In this document: piece after piece, positions 1 to 11,713 of the stretch | Position numbering within the stretch: position 1 is the stretch's first letter | Layout of the letters: every line of letters begins with the position of its first letter | Source: an uncultured Granulosicoccaceae bacterium | GTDB taxonomy: Bacteria > Pseudomonadota > Gammaproteobacteria > Granulosicoccales > Granulosicoccaceae | Assembly: GCA_937998875.1 (NCBI GenBank) | Contig: CALLBO010000063.1 | Span: 1 to 64,000 of the forward strand | Direction of reading: 5' to 3' | DNA length: 64,000 bases | Translations under genes and position numbers: made by a program | The notes under the pieces: generated by a model | What the model was told of the DNA's origin: nothing | The model's database searches: none | Seen by the model: only the letters and a program-made list of their open reading frames with translations

Positions 1-261
1 AAAAGCGGCAGGACGCCGCGTTAGCGAAGTTTGCACATGGATGTGCTATCTGAGCGTGCCTGTTGGAGCGATGAAATTCAAAATGCCGCAGGCACCCGCA
101 GGGCATGCAAACTCGGCAAGCAAGAGCGACAAGCCACCGGCAGGGCATACAAGAAAATAACCCACAAAGAATACAAAGCGCAGCCCCCCCGCAAGGCCCA
201 CCAACAACCTCCGCTACGGCACCGGGACAGCAGAAAATTGCTGTCCCGGATTTTGTTTTTA
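1..261. other. Left-edge non-coding stretch, no gene recognised
   Basis: I recognise no protein family in any frame here. The first 25 bases contain a short inverted repeat (GCGGC/GCCGC), and a strong hairpin lies at the right end (listed separately). It probably holds the 3' end of a transcript coming from outside the window. Confidence 0.4.
222..260 (+). terminator. Rho-independent terminator reading rightwards
   Basis: A perfect 11-bp stem (222-232 with 239-249) closes a 6-nt loop and is followed on the plus strand by the T-rich run ATTTTGTTTTT. The T tract is on the plus-strand side, so it should end a rightward transcript from left of the window. The same hairpin lies 12 bp past the stop of the leftward HDOD gene and could act as a weaker stop for it too. 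Confidence 0.65.
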
Positions 262-1545
262 CTATTGCTGCATCAGGTGCTGTAACTCATTGAGCTCAGC
301 TGCTGCCTGTTCAAGGATATACTGAGGGTTTTGCAGGTCGATACCTGCTTGCTGAAGCTTTCTTGGCAGCAACAGGTTGACGACACTGGGCACGGATTTG
401 TTTTCTTCTTCCGGCAACTCGCTTTCAATGGTCAAAAGCGCCGCGGTGACCAGATCGGCGTAAGTTATTTCGCCGGTGTGGTTACGGTAGAAATCGCGTG
501 CAGACTCAGCCGCTTCGATGAAATTTTCATTGAATCCCCATGCACCCAGCAGCCAGCTTCCCACGGCTTCGCGCAAGTTGCGTGAAGCACCGAGCAACGA
601 CTCTGCATCGTTGAACTGATCTGCATGCTTGTTCGCATGGCTGATAACCATCAACTCACCGATATCTGCCATCAAACCGATCAGGTGAGCACGTTCGTCT
701 GTCAGGTGAGGTACCGACTTGGCAAGCACCTTACAAATAGCCGCGGTCAATGTCGTGCGTCGCTGGTAACCCGCCATGTGTTGTTCGATAGCCGGGTTGG
801 ATGGTTGCCACTTTTGTTCAGCAGGAATTTTCAGTGCCAGCTGGTTAACGCTTTCGACACCGAGACGCGTAATAGCGCCACGCATGGTTTGCGTCGTCTC
901 ACCTGCAGCAAGCTTGTTTGCCTCGTGCATCGTGTGAGCGGTCAGTGCCGGATCTGCAGCCAGAGCCAGTGACAGTTCTGGAATACCCGTTGACCCCCGC
1001 GTAATAAGGGCTGCGATTTTCTGGTTTACACCGCTCTGGCAGCTGAGATTGACGGTACGGTTCTCAAACGCTTCAACAATACTGTCGAACACCACATTGT
1101 CTTTCTCATACACGCGTACGTCATGCGCCTTTGTGGCGTTCTTCTGTTGCTCTTTGAGCAGGATGTCAAAAAGCTCCTGCCCGAAACGCACCAGGGTCGC
1201 TGTTGTCTTGGTGGCGATGGAATGATGCTGGGTGAATTCTTTCAGGACCGGTTGGGTGGCGCGACTGGTGTTCGCCTCAACAACCTGGGTGTCTTCTTTG
1301 TCCTTAGCGTTACGTACTTCAACCTGACCCTCAGAGATGTAGGTCAACCATCGGTGTTCCTTATTCGCTGCAAGCGCTGTTGAGCGATTCACATTGACAA
1401 TCGTTGCTGATTTGCAGATTGTCTGACGGTTTGCTTCGTTAAGATCGGAAATCGGTGACAATCGAGCGGCAAGCGCCATCAGTTCACTGATGTCATTGTC
1501 TTCCGTATCGGCGGCAGCTGATGATTTTGAGTCGAAATTGAACAC
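262..1545 (-). CDS. HDOD domain regulatory protein with N-terminal cyclic-nucleotide-binding-like region
   Basis: This is a 427-residue cytoplasmic protein. The first ~150 residues look like a divergent cNMP-binding/CAP-ED sensor (segment around SEGQVEVRNAKDKED). Residues ~170-370 match the HDOD fold, a catalytically dead HD-like domain found in bacterial signalling proteins. Short helical stretches such as SLALAADPALTAHTMHEAN and LIGLMADIGELMV are typical. I infer a sensing or regulatory role with unknown partners. The start is GTG with no clear Shine-Dalgarno sequence, so the 5' end is uncertain. It is separated from ispH by 143 bp and need not be co-transcribed with it. Confidence 0.75.
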   Translation of the reverse strand: MFNFDSKSSAAADTEDNDISELMALAARLSPISDLNEANRQTICKSATIVNVNRSTALAANKEHRWLTYISEGQVEVRNAKDKEDTQVVEANTSRATQPVLKEFTQHHSIATKTTATLVRFGQELFDILLKEQQKNATKAHDVRVYEKDNVVFDSIVEAFENRTVNLSCQSGVNQKIAALITRGSTGIPELSLALAADPALTAHTMHEANKLAAGETTQTMRGAITRLGVESVNQLALKIPAEQKWQPSNPAIEQHMAGYQRRTTLTAAICKVLAKSVPHLTDERAHLIGLMADIGELMVISHANKHADQFNDAESLLGASRNLREAVGSWLLGAWGFNENFIEAAESARDFYRNHTGEITYADLVTAALLTIESELPEEENKSVPSVVNLLLPRKLQQAGIDLQNPQYILEQAAAELNELQHLMQQ

Positions 1546-1688
1546 GATGTACGCCCATTGTTTTTATTGATGCTATGGGTGTCCATCGGCGAGCAGCAGC
1601 GAAGGTTTAGCGTTTTCTTGTAGAGAGTTGTATTAACTTTAGTGACTAGTGGTCATTTGGTGTTTACCCGAGTGATCCTGGCTTCATT

Positions 1689-2636
1689 TTAGCCAATATC
1701 TATGCGTCTCAAGGGCTTGGGGATACTAAAGGACACGGTCTCAATTGCCCCCGCTACTTCATTCACGTTTGAGGCACCACGTGATCCGAGGTGAGTGATA
1801 ACCCGTTGCACCAGCTCCTCAGGAGCTGATGCACCGGCTGTTACGCCGATTTTTGTGCGGCCTTCGAGCCATTCATCTTCGATGGCTGTGGCATCGGTGA
1901 TCAAATAAGACGGTATACCTGCCCGTTCACCAAGTTCGCGCAAACGGTTAGAGTTAGAGCTGTTCTGAGCCCCGACTACCAGCAGAATATCGGCATCGTT
2001 GCAGAGGGTTTTGACAGCGTCTTGTCGATTCTGGGTGGCGTAGCAAATGTCGTCTTTGCGAGGCGCTGCAATAGACGGGAATCGTTCTTTGAGTCGTTCG
2101 ATAATGTCGTGCGTATCGTCCACTGATAACGTGGTTTGCGACACAAACGCGAGACGTGCCGGATCCTTTACTTCCAGATTTTCAACATCTGCGGGCTTTT
2201 CAATCAACAGAATTCGACCACCCCACTGGGTATCATATCGCCCCATGGTGCCTTCTACTTCCGGGTGCCCGGCGTGACCAATCAGGATTACCTCCCGTCC
2301 TTCTTTTGCGTACTTGACCACTTCGATGTGAACCTTGGTGACCAACGGGCAAGTTGCATCAAACACTTGTAACTGCCGCGACTCCGCTTCACTTTCAACC
2401 GCGCGCGAAACGCCGTGAGCCGAAAAGATGACTGTGCTGTCGTCCGGTACTTCGTGTAGTTCATCTACAAAGATCGCCCCTTTGTCGCGCAATCCATCTA
2501 CCACATACTTATTGTGAACGACTTCATGACGGACGTAGATCGGTGCACCAAACAGCTCCAAGGCCCGCTCGACAATCTCAATCGCCCGATCAACACCGGC
2601 GCAGAACCCTCGCGGGTTAGCCATTAATATTTCCAT
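1689..2636 (-). CDS. ispH: 4-hydroxy-3-methylbut-2-enyl diphosphate reductase
   Basis: IspH (LytB) catalyses the last step of the MEP isoprenoid pathway, reducing HMBPP to IPP and DMAPP with a [4Fe-4S] cluster. The 315 residues match the usual length. The three cluster cysteines are visible at about C12 ([11 protein letters not shown]), C96 ([11 protein letters not shown]) and C198 ([11 protein letters not shown]). The [10 protein letters not shown] and SAHGVS segments carry the active-site histidines. It is the last gene of the murJ-ribF-ileS-lspA-ispH run and lies 26 bp after lspA. The fkpB gene often found between lspA and ispH is absent. Confidence 0.97.
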   Translation of the reverse strand: MEILMANPRGFCAGVDRAIEIVERALELFGAPIYVRHEVVHNKYVVDGLRDKGAIFVDELHEVPDDSTVIFSAHGVSRAVESEAESRQLQVFDATCPLVTKVHIEVVKYAKEGREVILIGHAGHPEVEGTMGRYDTQWGGRILLIEKPADVENLEVKDPARLAFVSQTTLSVDDTHDIIERLKERFPSIAAPRKDDICYATQNRQDAVKTLCNDADILLVVGAQNSSNSNRLRELGERAGIPSYLITDATAIEDEWLEGRTKIGVTAGASAPEELVQRVITHLGSRGASNVNEVAGAIETVSFSIPKPLRRIDIG

Positions 2637-2662
2637 CGCAATGTACCTGTAATTACCTTTCG

Positions 2663-3166
2663 CTACTCTTTGGCAGCGGCTGCCTGCGCGTCGTCTTCTT
2701 CAACAAAAAAAGAACTGATTAATATCAAGGCTGTGCCAACAAAAATAGCGGAATCGGCAATGTTGAACGACGGCCAGTAATAAATGGAGCCCTTCCAGTT
2801 GGCGAACCATTGAATGAAATCGACAACATAACCGAACCTGATCCGGTCAATGACATTGCCTATCGCGCCACCGAGTACCAGGGCAAGCCCGAAACCGAGC
2901 CACTTCTCGTGACGCTTTAAACGAAACAGCCAGACAATCAGTACAAGGCTGATTACCACGGCGACGATAGTAAAGAACCATCGTTGCCAGCCACCGGCGT
3001 TAGCCAAAAAGCTGAATGCGGCACCGTAGTTGTGCATGAGAGTGAAGTTGAAAAACGGCATCACCGGATTCTGCTCGTGCATAGTAAGCTGCGAACTCGC
3101 GATAACCTTCGTAATCTGATCAACCACGATCGCAAGAATGGCAATGCCAAAATAGATTTTCTTCAT
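2663..3166 (-). CDS. lspA: Lipoprotein signal peptidase (signal peptidase II)
   Basis: This inner-membrane aspartic protease removes signal peptides from diacylglyceryl-prolipoproteins. The 167 residues carry four hydrophobic segments. The catalytic aspartates are visible at D116 (GYVVDFIQW) and D138 (FNIADSAI), and the conserved NYGAAFS and GNVIDR motifs are present. The start is ATG. It lies 92 bp downstream of ileS and just upstream of ispH, the standard gammaproteobacterial order. The window itself encodes several lipobox proteins that would be its substrates. Confidence 0.97.
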   Translation of the reverse strand: MKKIYFGIAILAIVVDQITKVIASSQLTMHEQNPVMPFFNFTLMHNYGAAFSFLANAGGWQRWFFTIVAVVISLVLIVWLFRLKRHEKWLGFGLALVLGGAIGNVIDRIRFGYVVDFIQWFANWKGSIYYWPSFNIADSAIFVGTALILISSFFVEEDDAQAAAAKE

Positions 3167-3258
3167 TGAGCTTCCTTATCGCGTCTCTTATCGAGCGTCT
3201 CTGGTGCCTGTGCGCGACATCACTGAATATGGGTAACTTCGATGCGGGCGTAACACAA

Positions 3259-6108
3259 TCAGGTGAATTTTCTCGGCTCACCATCACCGTCGACATTTTG
3301 TACACAGCGACTGCATAGTTCCGGGTGCGTTGCGTCTTTACCGACATCCGCTCTGTGGTGCCAGCAACGCTCACACTTCGGTGTTTCTGATGCTTTGGCA
3401 TCGATCCAAAGTTCACCGTCTTCTATCTCGGCTTGTTCAGCACTGTCGGTCTTAATGGCAAGTGGTTGTACCGTAGCTTCTGAGGTGATAAGTATGAAAC
3501 GCAGTTCATCATCCAGTTTTTTAAGCAGTGCTTCAGTACTTTGATCGCAAAACAAAGCAACTTCTGCATCTAACGGGCCACCGATTTTTTTATCTACCCG
3601 CAGCTTTTCCAGTGACTTTGCGACAGCAATTCTGACCGCAACAATCCGATCCCATTCTTCAATAGTGTAGAGAGAGTTGCTGCTTAGCGGTTGGAGTTGA
3701 TCGTAATAGGTTTCGGTAAAGACGGTTTCACTGTGTTTGCCGGGTAGATGCTTCCAGATTTCTTCGGCAGTAAAACTCAATACCGGAGAAATCCATCGCG
3801 TCATCGCCTCGGCAATATGATACATGGCAGACTGTGCAGAGCGTCGTGCATGGCTGTCTGCTTTGGTGGTGTATTGTCGGTCTTTAACAACATCCAGATA
3901 AAAACCACCCAGTTCGGTGGTACAGAAGTTATGCAATCGCTGATACACCGTATGGAACTGGTAGTCATCGAACGCTGTGCGAATATCATTCTGTAACGCA
4001 AGGGTACGATCAACCGCCCACTGATCAAGAGCGAGCATGTTTTCTATAGGGATTAAATCCGTTGCAGGATCAAAGCCGTTGGTATTAGCCAGCAAGAACC
4101 TTATCGTGTTTCTGATACGTCTGTAAGAATCTGACATCCGGTTAAGGATTTCATCAGAAACGCTCATTTCACCCCGGTAGTCAGCCGAACAAACCCACAA
4201 TCTTATGATGTCTGCACCCAGTGTTTTCATCACTTTCTGTGGTGCGATCACATTGCCAACAGACTTAGACATCTTGCGACCCTTGGCATCAACCGTAAAT
4301 CCGTGGGTCAGTACCTGCTTATAAGGTGCAATACCGTTGATCGAAACACTGGTCAGGATTGATGAATGAAACCAGCCGCGATGCTGATCCGATCCTTCAA
4401 GGTACATGTCGGCAGGGTAGGGTTGACCACGTTGTTGAAGAACATGTGAATACGTTGTTCCGGAATCAAACCAAACGTCCAGCACATCTGTCGACTTTTC
4501 GTAATCATCCGGGTTGTCTTTTATAAAGTCCTCGGTGCTTAGATCAAACCACGCTTGTATGCCGCCTTTCTCGATATGTTGCGCTGCCTGTTCCAGCATA
4601 GGCAATGAGTCTGGATGCAGCTCTCCGGTTTCCTTGTGGATAAACAACGTAATTGGAACACCCCAGTAACGTTGTCTTGAGATACACCAGTCAGGGCGAG
4701 TTTCGATCATGCTGTAGATTCTGGCTTCACCCCAGTCAGGTACCCAGCGTACAGTTTTTATTGCTGCAAGAGTATCTGATCTGAGGTTTTCTTTTTCCAT
4801 ACTGACAAACCATTGTGGCGTGGTTCGAAAGATGATTGGTGTGTTGGTACGCCAACAGTGCGGATAGCTATGGTGGAATGATTCACTAAGAACTAATTTG
4901 TTGGCACTTCTTAGTTCGTCAAGAATATGTTCTTCTACTTTGTATACGTGTTCGCCGGCGAATTTTTCAACCCATGACTCATATGTGCCTGTAGCGCTGA
5001 CATTGTTAAGCAGTCCAAGGTCATATTTTTTACCAGTGTTGAAATCATCTACGCCATGATCTGGTGCGGTATGCACAGCGCCGGTACCCGCTTCTGTTGT
5101 TACATAGTCACCAAGGACTAACAACGAAGGTCGATCATAGATTGGATGCGTCAGTTCGATTTTTTCTATTGCAGAGCCAGCGAAGACTGAAACAGTTTTA
5201 TAGTTTTCACAGGCATAGCGCTTCATGCAGCTATCAACCAGTTCTGTTGCCAGAATGATGCATTCAGTGCCTGCACCCAGATCACATTCAACCACTGAGT
5301 ACTCAAGCTCCGGGTGTACACACACCGCAAGGTTGCCGGGTATAGTCCAGGGTGTGGTGGTCCAGATAACGATAGATAGAGGGAGCTCTGAGCGATCGCT
5401 GTTACAAGCTTTGTGAAAACCCTCATTGTCTGCAGCGCTGAACCTGACGTCGATCGACGTGGATTTTTTATCGCGATACTCTACTTCTGCTTCAGCGAGT
5501 GCTGAGCGCGCCCCAATGCTCCAGTAGACCGGTCTTGTGCCTTTGTACACATGACCTTTTTCAAGCATTTTCCCGAGCGCCCGAACAATACCTGCTTCGT
5601 TTGCAAACTCCATGGTCAGGTAAGGTAAATCCCACTCACCGAAAACCCCCAGTCGCTTGAAGTCTTCGCGCTGGCCATCGATCTGTTTGCTTGCGTATTC
5701 GCGGCAAGCCGCTCTGAAAGTGGCTGCATCTACCGTATTGTCGCGATCACCTGTTCCTGTTTCACTGGGTCTGCCAATCTCTGACTCGACTTTGTTTTCA
5801 ATGGGCAGACCGTGACAATCCCAGCCGGGTATATACGGTGAATCATAGCCATCAAGCTGCTTGCTCTTGACGATCATGTCTTTAATGACTTTGTTTACCG
5901 CATGTCCAATGTGAATATCGCCATTGGCATACGGGGGTCCATCGTGCAGTATGAATTGCTTGTCGCGATTGGCGGATGCCTCGCGAATCTTTTTATAGAT
6001 GTCCAGCTCCTGCCAGCGAGCCAGTGTTTCGGGCTCTTTGTTCGCCAGATTACCGCGCATCGGGAAATCGGTTTTTGGCAGGTTTAGCGTGTGCTTGTAA
6101 TTACTCAC
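3259..6108 (-). CDS. ileS: Isoleucyl-tRNA synthetase
   Basis: This class I aminoacyl-tRNA synthetase charges tRNA-Ile. At 949 residues it has full bacterial length. The HIGH motif appears as HIGH in [11 protein letters not shown] (residue ~70) and the KMSKS loop as [10 protein letters not shown] (~610). A C-terminal zinc site is formed by CERCWHH and CSRCV. The editing domain lies between ~200 and 400 ([11 protein letters not shown]). The start is GTG ([11 protein letters not shown]), 102 bp after ribF. It belongs to the murJ-ribF-ileS-lspA-ispH operon. Confidence 0.98.
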   Translation of the reverse strand: MSNYKHTLNLPKTDFPMRGNLANKEPETLARWQELDIYKKIREASANRDKQFILHDGPPYANGDIHIGHAVNKVIKDMIVKSKQLDGYDSPYIPGWDCHGLPIENKVESEIGRPSETGTGDRDNTVDAATFRAACREYASKQIDGQREDFKRLGVFGEWDLPYLTMEFANEAGIVRALGKMLEKGHVYKGTRPVYWSIGARSALAEAEVEYRDKKSTSIDVRFSAADNEGFHKACNSDRSELPLSIVIWTTTPWTIPGNLAVCVHPELEYSVVECDLGAGTECIILATELVDSCMKRYACENYKTVSVFAGSAIEKIELTHPIYDRPSLLVLGDYVTTEAGTGAVHTAPDHGVDDFNTGKKYDLGLLNNVSATGTYESWVEKFAGEHVYKVEEHILDELRSANKLVLSESFHHSYPHCWRTNTPIIFRTTPQWFVSMEKENLRSDTLAAIKTVRWVPDWGEARIYSMIETRPDWCISRQRYWGVPITLFIHKETGELHPDSLPMLEQAAQHIEKGGIQAWFDLSTEDFIKDNPDDYEKSTDVLDVWFDSGTTYSHVLQQRGQPYPADMYLEGSDQHRGWFHSSILTSVSINGIAPYKQVLTHGFTVDAKGRKMSKSVGNVIAPQKVMKTLGADIIRLWVCSADYRGEMSVSDEILNRMSDSYRRIRNTIRFLLANTNGFDPATDLIPIENMLALDQWAVDRTLALQNDIRTAFDDYQFHTVYQRLHNFCTTELGGFYLDVVKDRQYTTKADSHARRSAQSAMYHIAEAMTRWISPVLSFTAEEIWKHLPGKHSETVFTETYYDQLQPLSSNSLYTIEEWDRIVAVRIAVAKSLEKLRVDKKIGGPLDAEVALFCDQSTEALLKKLDDELRFILITSEATVQPLAIKTDSAEQAEIEDGELWIDAKASETPKCERCWHHRADVGKDATHPELCSRCVQNVDGDGEPRKFT

Positions 6109-6210
6109 CGGAGTCTCTGGTTGTCGATTCTGAGTTAGTCGTGTCGGGGTTAGTGGTTTCTGGCTTAATCGATACTGGGTTTTTAGAAACAGGGCTGAAG
6201 ATTAAGTTCG

Positions 6211-7176
6211 TTAAGTTTTCGTTGTAAACCATTGTCGGGCGTTTTGCTCATCAGTTGCAATAGCAGCTTTTAATTCATCAATGCCCGCAAACTTTTTTTC
6301 ATCCCGGAGTTTATGTAGAAACGAGATCCGCAGTCGCCGGCCATAGAGGTCGGCCTTGAAATCCAGCAAGTGGACTTCAAGGCTCAGTCGCACACCTTTG
6401 ACCGTCGGTTTAACGCCGACGTTAGCGATGCCTTGCTGGGTCTGATTTCCAAACCCGGTGACAGACACGGCGAATACACCGCGCAACGGTGGATTTAGAC
6501 CTTTGAGCGCGATATTTGCGGTTGGAAATCCAATGGTTCTGCCAAGCTGAGCACCGAACTCAACCCGCCCTTCAATAGAATAGTCGCGACCAAGCAATTC
6601 TGCAGCGGTTGTCAGATTGCCGTCTGTTAGCAGGCTGCGAATCCGGGTGCTTGATACGCGCTCATCGGCAAAGTTAAGGGTTTCAGCCCGTTTCAAGGTA
6701 AATCCGTAGTGCGAGCTTGCCTGTTGCAAGGTTTCGAAAGTGCCACGCCGGTCCTTGCCAAAGCGGAAGTCATCACCGATTAAGAGGTACCTTGTGTTCA
6801 GTCCGTCGATCAGCACAGTTTTAATAAACTGATCGGCACTTGAGTTGGCAAGTGTGTGGTTGAAGCGTAAGAGCAGCAACTGATCAAGTCCGTGGCAGGC
6901 AAGTCGGGTGATTTTTTCGCGGCAGGTGGTCAATCGTTTGGGGTGTTTGTCTTGCGGTAGAAAATACTCAACCGGTAATGGCTCGAAACTCACAGCACAC
7001 GCGCGAAGTGACGTCGTGTCTGCCTGATCGCCGTTTGCTTGACCACCGTGGGCCCGATCACACACCGTTTTGATCAAATGTTGATGACCGATATGCACGC
7101 CATCAAAATTGCCGATTGTGACAGCACAGCCGCGATGTTGATCGCCAAGGTTGTACAGGCCGCGTATGAGTTCCAC
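6211..7176 (-). CDS. ribF: Bifunctional riboflavin kinase / FAD synthetase
   Basis: RibF converts riboflavin to FMN and then FAD. The N-terminal FMN adenylyltransferase domain shows the nucleotidyltransferase signature GNFDGVHIGHQHLI at residue ~23 and the later GDDFRFGKDRRG and SSTRIRSLL segments. The C-terminal riboflavin kinase domain shows GRTIGFPTANI and GVFAVSV. The 321 residues are normal length. The start is GTG. A short stretch (GQANGDQADTTSLR, ~47-60) looks like a local insertion. It lies between murJ (56 bp upstream) and ileS. Confidence 0.96.
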   Translation of the reverse strand: MELIRGLYNLGDQHRGCAVTIGNFDGVHIGHQHLIKTVCDRAHGGQANGDQADTTSLRACAVSFEPLPVEYFLPQDKHPKRLTTCREKITRLACHGLDQLLLLRFNHTLANSSADQFIKTVLIDGLNTRYLLIGDDFRFGKDRRGTFETLQQASSHYGFTLKRAETLNFADERVSSTRIRSLLTDGNLTTAAELLGRDYSIEGRVEFGAQLGRTIGFPTANIALKGLNPPLRGVFAVSVTGFGNQTQQGIANVGVKPTVKGVRLSLEVHLLDFKADLYGRRLRISFLHKLRDEKKFAGIDELKAAIATDEQNARQWFTTKT

Positions 7177-7232
7177 TGGATTGTGTTCAGTTGTAATGAC
7201 AGCGTGTCATTGTTTAAAGCGTTTGGTGACGG

Positions 7233-8795
7233 TCAGACACTGTAGTCACCGGGCCGAAAGCCCGCCAAAAACAGCACAGCTGCATAAGTCACGATGGATG
7301 CAGCGATTATACCGCCTAAGCGTGTAACGCGTTCAATTGCCTGCATTGCCAGCCAGCTATCTGCTGCCGGGTTCAACAACCAGATCACTACCGCCATAGC
7401 CGTGGTTGCGAGTGCAGCTCTTTTGATGGTGCTAAGTTCTTTGGTATTGAGCCTGTAGATGGCGTCCTTTTTCAGCTGCCGATAGAGCATTAACGCATTC
7501 TGATTGGCAGAAACAGCAGTTGCGAGCGCCAAACCCGTGTGCGCGACAGGCAGTGAGGCGAGCATCATTGCACCAACGAAAACGATGTTGTAGCCCATAT
7601 TGCTGATCATTGCGATAATGCCAATGCGAACCGGCGTGCGGGTGTTTTGACGGGCAAAGAAACCGGGCGCAAAAATCTTCACCAGCATCATGCCCGGCAG
7701 TGCCAGCGCGTAGGCGCGCAGCGCCCAGGCGGACATACGTGTGTCTGACGCTGTAAACTCCCCATAGCCGAACAGCGTAGATATCAGCGGGATGGCGAGC
7801 AGCAACAACCCGACCGCAGCCGGCAGTGCCAGCAATACTGCTAACCGGACACCCCAACTCATTGTTTTGTCGAAGTCGTGAATCTTTTTTCCTGCATATG
7901 ATGAAGACAATCGGGGCAGCATCACCGTGCCGATTGCAACTCCGAAAACACCGAGCGGAAATTCCACCAGCCGGTCGGCAAAATAAAGCCAGCTTAAACT
8001 GCCGGCGATAAGAAAGGACGCAATGATGGTGTCGAGCAGCAGGTTAATCTGACTAACCGAAGAGCCGAGAATCGCTGGCAACATCAGTTTTAGAATTTTC
8101 TGTACACCGCTGTCTTTCCAGCCCCATTTTGGAAACTGCAACAAGCCGAGCCGATACATCGAAGGCAGTTGAAACAGCAGTTGCGATAAACCCGCCGCAA
8201 ACACACCCCAGGCAAGCGCCGTTACCGGTATCTCAAAAAACTGAGCACCCCAAAGCGCTGCGGTGATAAGGCAAATATTTAAAAGCACCGGTGTAAAAGC
8301 CGGTACGGCGAACTTCTGAAAAGTGTTCAGGACGCTGCCACAGTAGGCAACCAGGGAGATAAAAAACAGATACGGAAAAGTGATTCGCAGTAGTGCCGTG
8401 GCTGTAACTGCGCGTTCACCACCGTTTTCAAATCCCGGTGCAAACAGCGTGATTAACGCCTCCGCAAATATGCTGCCGAGAATACTGAGTATCAAGACGA
8501 TCCAGCCAAGTGTGCCGCTGACCTGAGATGCCAGTGCGCGAAGGGCATCGGGTGAGCGTGTTTCCCGGTACTCGGAAAACACCGGTACAAACGACTGCGC
8601 AAACGCGCCTTCAGCAAATAACCGTCGCAGGAAATTCGGTATCTTGAATGCAACCAGAAAAGCATCTGTCAGTGCGCCTGCACCGAAAACGATGGCGAAT
8701 ACTTGATCGCGAATAAATCCGAGAATTCGCGACAGAAAAGTCATGCTGCTGACAACGCTGCTTGAGCGTAGCAAGCTGAATGTCACGCCCTTCAA
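7233..8795 (-). CDS. murJ: Lipid II flippase MurJ
   Basis: MurJ is a MOP-superfamily inner-membrane flippase that moves lipid II outward for peptidoglycan synthesis. The 520-residue protein is strongly hydrophobic, with about 14 predicted membrane helices. It begins with the typical LLRSSSVVSSMTFLSRILGFIRDQ and carries the GAGALTDAFLVAFKIPNFLRR segment, whose basic and acidic residues line the cavity. The first in-frame start is TTG (8795); a GTG three codons later is an alternative. It is divergent from rpsT with 137 bp between them and heads the ribF-ileS-lspA-ispH run. Confidence 0.95.
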   Translation of the reverse strand: MKGVTFSLLRSSSVVSSMTFLSRILGFIRDQVFAIVFGAGALTDAFLVAFKIPNFLRRLFAEGAFAQSFVPVFSEYRETRSPDALRALASQVSGTLGWIVLILSILGSIFAEALITLFAPGFENGGERAVTATALLRITFPYLFFISLVAYCGSVLNTFQKFAVPAFTPVLLNICLITAALWGAQFFEIPVTALAWGVFAAGLSQLLFQLPSMYRLGLLQFPKWGWKDSGVQKILKLMLPAILGSSVSQINLLLDTIIASFLIAGSLSWLYFADRLVEFPLGVFGVAIGTVMLPRLSSSYAGKKIHDFDKTMSWGVRLAVLLALPAAVGLLLLAIPLISTLFGYGEFTASDTRMSAWALRAYALALPGMMLVKIFAPGFFARQNTRTPVRIGIIAMISNMGYNIVFVGAMMLASLPVAHTGLALATAVSANQNALMLYRQLKKDAIYRLNTKELSTIKRAALATTAMAVVIWLLNPAADSWLAMQAIERVTRLGGIIAASIVTYAAVLFLAGFRPGDYSV

Positions 8796-8855
8796 CTGGC
8801 CACTGCCGGTGTTGCACCTGAGGCCGATTTGCTAGCCGAAACTCCCACGGTCTGG

Positions 8856-8884
8856 TTGACAATGGAGTGAGCTCGAACGATACT
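8856..8884 (+). promoter_or_regulatory. Sigma-70 type promoter of rpsT
   Basis: A perfect -35 box TTGACA (8856-8861) is followed by a 17-bp spacer and a -10-like GATACT (8879-8884). The expected start is about 8890, giving a leader of about 43 nt before the rpsT start codon. The position between the divergent murJ and rpsT genes supports the call. Confidence 0.7.
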
Positions 8885-8932
8885 GTTCGGCTGGATTTCC
8901 AATTTCTCTTTCAATTTTCCCAGGAGAACGAC

Positions 8933-9193
8933 TTGGCGAACTCCCCCCAAGCGAAAAAACGTGCTCGTCAGGCAGAAACAAGACGCACCCGCAACGCCGG
9001 TATGCGGTCGATGATGCGAACTCATGTGAAGCGAGTTGTGGCAGCCATCGGCAGCGGTGACAAAACTGCTGCGTCGGAAGCCTACACAGCAGCAGTTCCT
9101 GTACTCGACAGCATGGCCAGAAAAGGCCTGGTGCACAAGAACAAGGCTGCGCGTTACAAGAGCCGGCTGAACGCTCAAATTCAGGCGCTTTAA
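8933..9193 (+). CDS. rpsT: 30S ribosomal protein S20 (TTG start)
   Basis: S20 is a small basic protein that binds 16S rRNA in the 30S subunit. The protein of 86 residues begins (M)[14 protein letters not shown], the standard S20 N-terminus, so the start is the TTG at 8933. An AGGAG Shine-Dalgarno lies 6 nt upstream (8922-8926). An in-frame upstream start at 8867 would add 22 residues unlike the family. In Escherichia coli rpsT also starts with UUG, and that weak start takes part in autogenous control. The same design is inferred here. Confidence 0.97.
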   Translation: MANSPQAKKRARQAETRRTRNAGMRSMMRTHVKRVVAAIGSGDKTAASEAYTAAVPVLDSMARKGLVHKNKAARYKSRLNAQIQAL

Positions 9194-9260
9194 CAGGTTC
9201 AAACGTTCGAATCGTTTTGAGTGTGCCCGTGTTGGTTGAGCTATAGCTGCCAAGGGCGTT

Positions 9261-10394
9261 CTACTCGTGGCGGACATTGACCGCCACCATGTTATCCCGG
9301 TTCACCAGTTCGGGTTCGTGGGCATATCCTAATCGCTCACTAATGTTTTCACTTTGACACCCTATCAATAACGCCGCTTCTGTCGCGTTGTAGTTCACCA
9401 GTCCTCTAGCAATTTCACATCCCTCTGCAGAGCGGATTGATACCAGCTCTCCTCGTCGGAATTCGCCTTCGACTGCTGTAACACCTACTGGCAACAAACT
9501 GCACTCGCCATCGCTGAGCCTTTTATAAGCGCCACTGTCGACGATTATGGTGCCCCGTGCTTTCAATTGATTCGCAAGCCATAGCTTATGCGCCACCAGC
9601 TTTTTATGGGTAGCTTTAAGGAAGGTACCCACCGATTCACCGCGATGCAATCGCAACAGAACATCGGGCTCCCGACCAGAGGCAATAACGGTATTGGTAC
9701 CTGATCGCGCCGCGCGTTCTGCTGCCAGTATTTTGGTTTGCATGCCACCGATAGCAAGCTTGTTGGTACTTGGACCGGCAATGTCTAACAGCGCCGGATC
9801 ACCGGCTGTGGCGTTGCGTATCAGTTCAGCGTCTGCATGCTTATTCGGGTCTTTGTTAAACAGACCTTTTTGATCAGTCAGAATGATCAGCTGATCAGCA
9901 GAAATTAAATTAGCAACCAATGCAGCAAGGTTGTCGTTATCCCCGACGTTAATCTCATCAGTGGTGACGGTATCGTTCTCATTAATCACCGGGAGCACAC
10001 CGAGGTGAAGCAAGGTGCCCAGTGTACTTTTGGCATTAAGATATCGTTTACGGTTACTTAGATCATCATGGGTTAACAGGATTTGTGCAGTGTGTCTGCC
10101 ATGAGATCGCAGTTCGGATTCGTAAGCTTTTACCAGTCCCATCTGTCCCACTGCGGCAGCAGCCTGGAGCTCATTCAGTGCAGTGGGTCTCTCCTTCCAT
10201 TGCAGCCGATGAATGCCCTCTGCAATTGACCCGGATGAAACCAGTACAAGCTCGACACCGTCATCCATTAACGTGGCAAACTGTGTTGACCAGTGATGAA
10301 TATTATCGAGGTGCAGACCGGTATCGTCAGCAGTAATCAGTGCACTGCCGATTTTTACTACCCAGCGTTTATTCTTTTCCGGTCTGGTTTGCAT
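9261..10394 (-). CDS. proB: Glutamate 5-kinase
   Basis: ProB phosphorylates glutamate as the first step of proline synthesis. The 377-residue protein has an amino-acid kinase domain (KRWVVKIGSALIT near the N-terminus, VSSGSIAEG, INENDTVTTDEINVGDNDNLAA, GGMQTKILAA). A C-terminal PUA domain (~280-365) begins around ARGTIIVDSGAYKRL. The start is ATG. proA is not adjacent. It follows obgE on the same strand (92 bp), an arrangement seen in many proteobacteria. Confidence 0.97.
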   Translation of the reverse strand: MQTRPEKNKRWVVKIGSALITADDTGLHLDNIHHWSTQFATLMDDGVELVLVSSGSIAEGIHRLQWKERPTALNELQAAAAVGQMGLVKAYESELRSHGRHTAQILLTHDDLSNRKRYLNAKSTLGTLLHLGVLPVINENDTVTTDEINVGDNDNLAALVANLISADQLIILTDQKGLFNKDPNKHADAELIRNATAGDPALLDIAGPSTNKLAIGGMQTKILAAERAARSGTNTVIASGREPDVLLRLHRGESVGTFLKATHKKLVAHKLWLANQLKARGTIIVDSGAYKRLSDGECSLLPVGVTAVEGEFRRGELVSIRSAEGCEIARGLVNYNATEAALLIGCQSENISERLGYAHEPELVNRDNMVAVNVRHE

Positions 10395-10486
10395 GGATTA
10401 AAGTTATAAAGCACTTTTGAAACTTGATGGCGGTAGGGACTCTGCGATTGTTTCGCTATAGATGCAGTTGTCGTTCTGTTGCGGAT

Positions 10487-11692
<1,206 letters not shown>

Positions 11693-11713
11693 TCAGAGCT
11701 TATTGGAGGCCGG

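Noticed and set aside
6109-6210. GT-rich imperfect repeats between ileS and ribF
   Set aside because: The copies are short and diverged and show no clear unit length; probably a simple low-complexity spacer.
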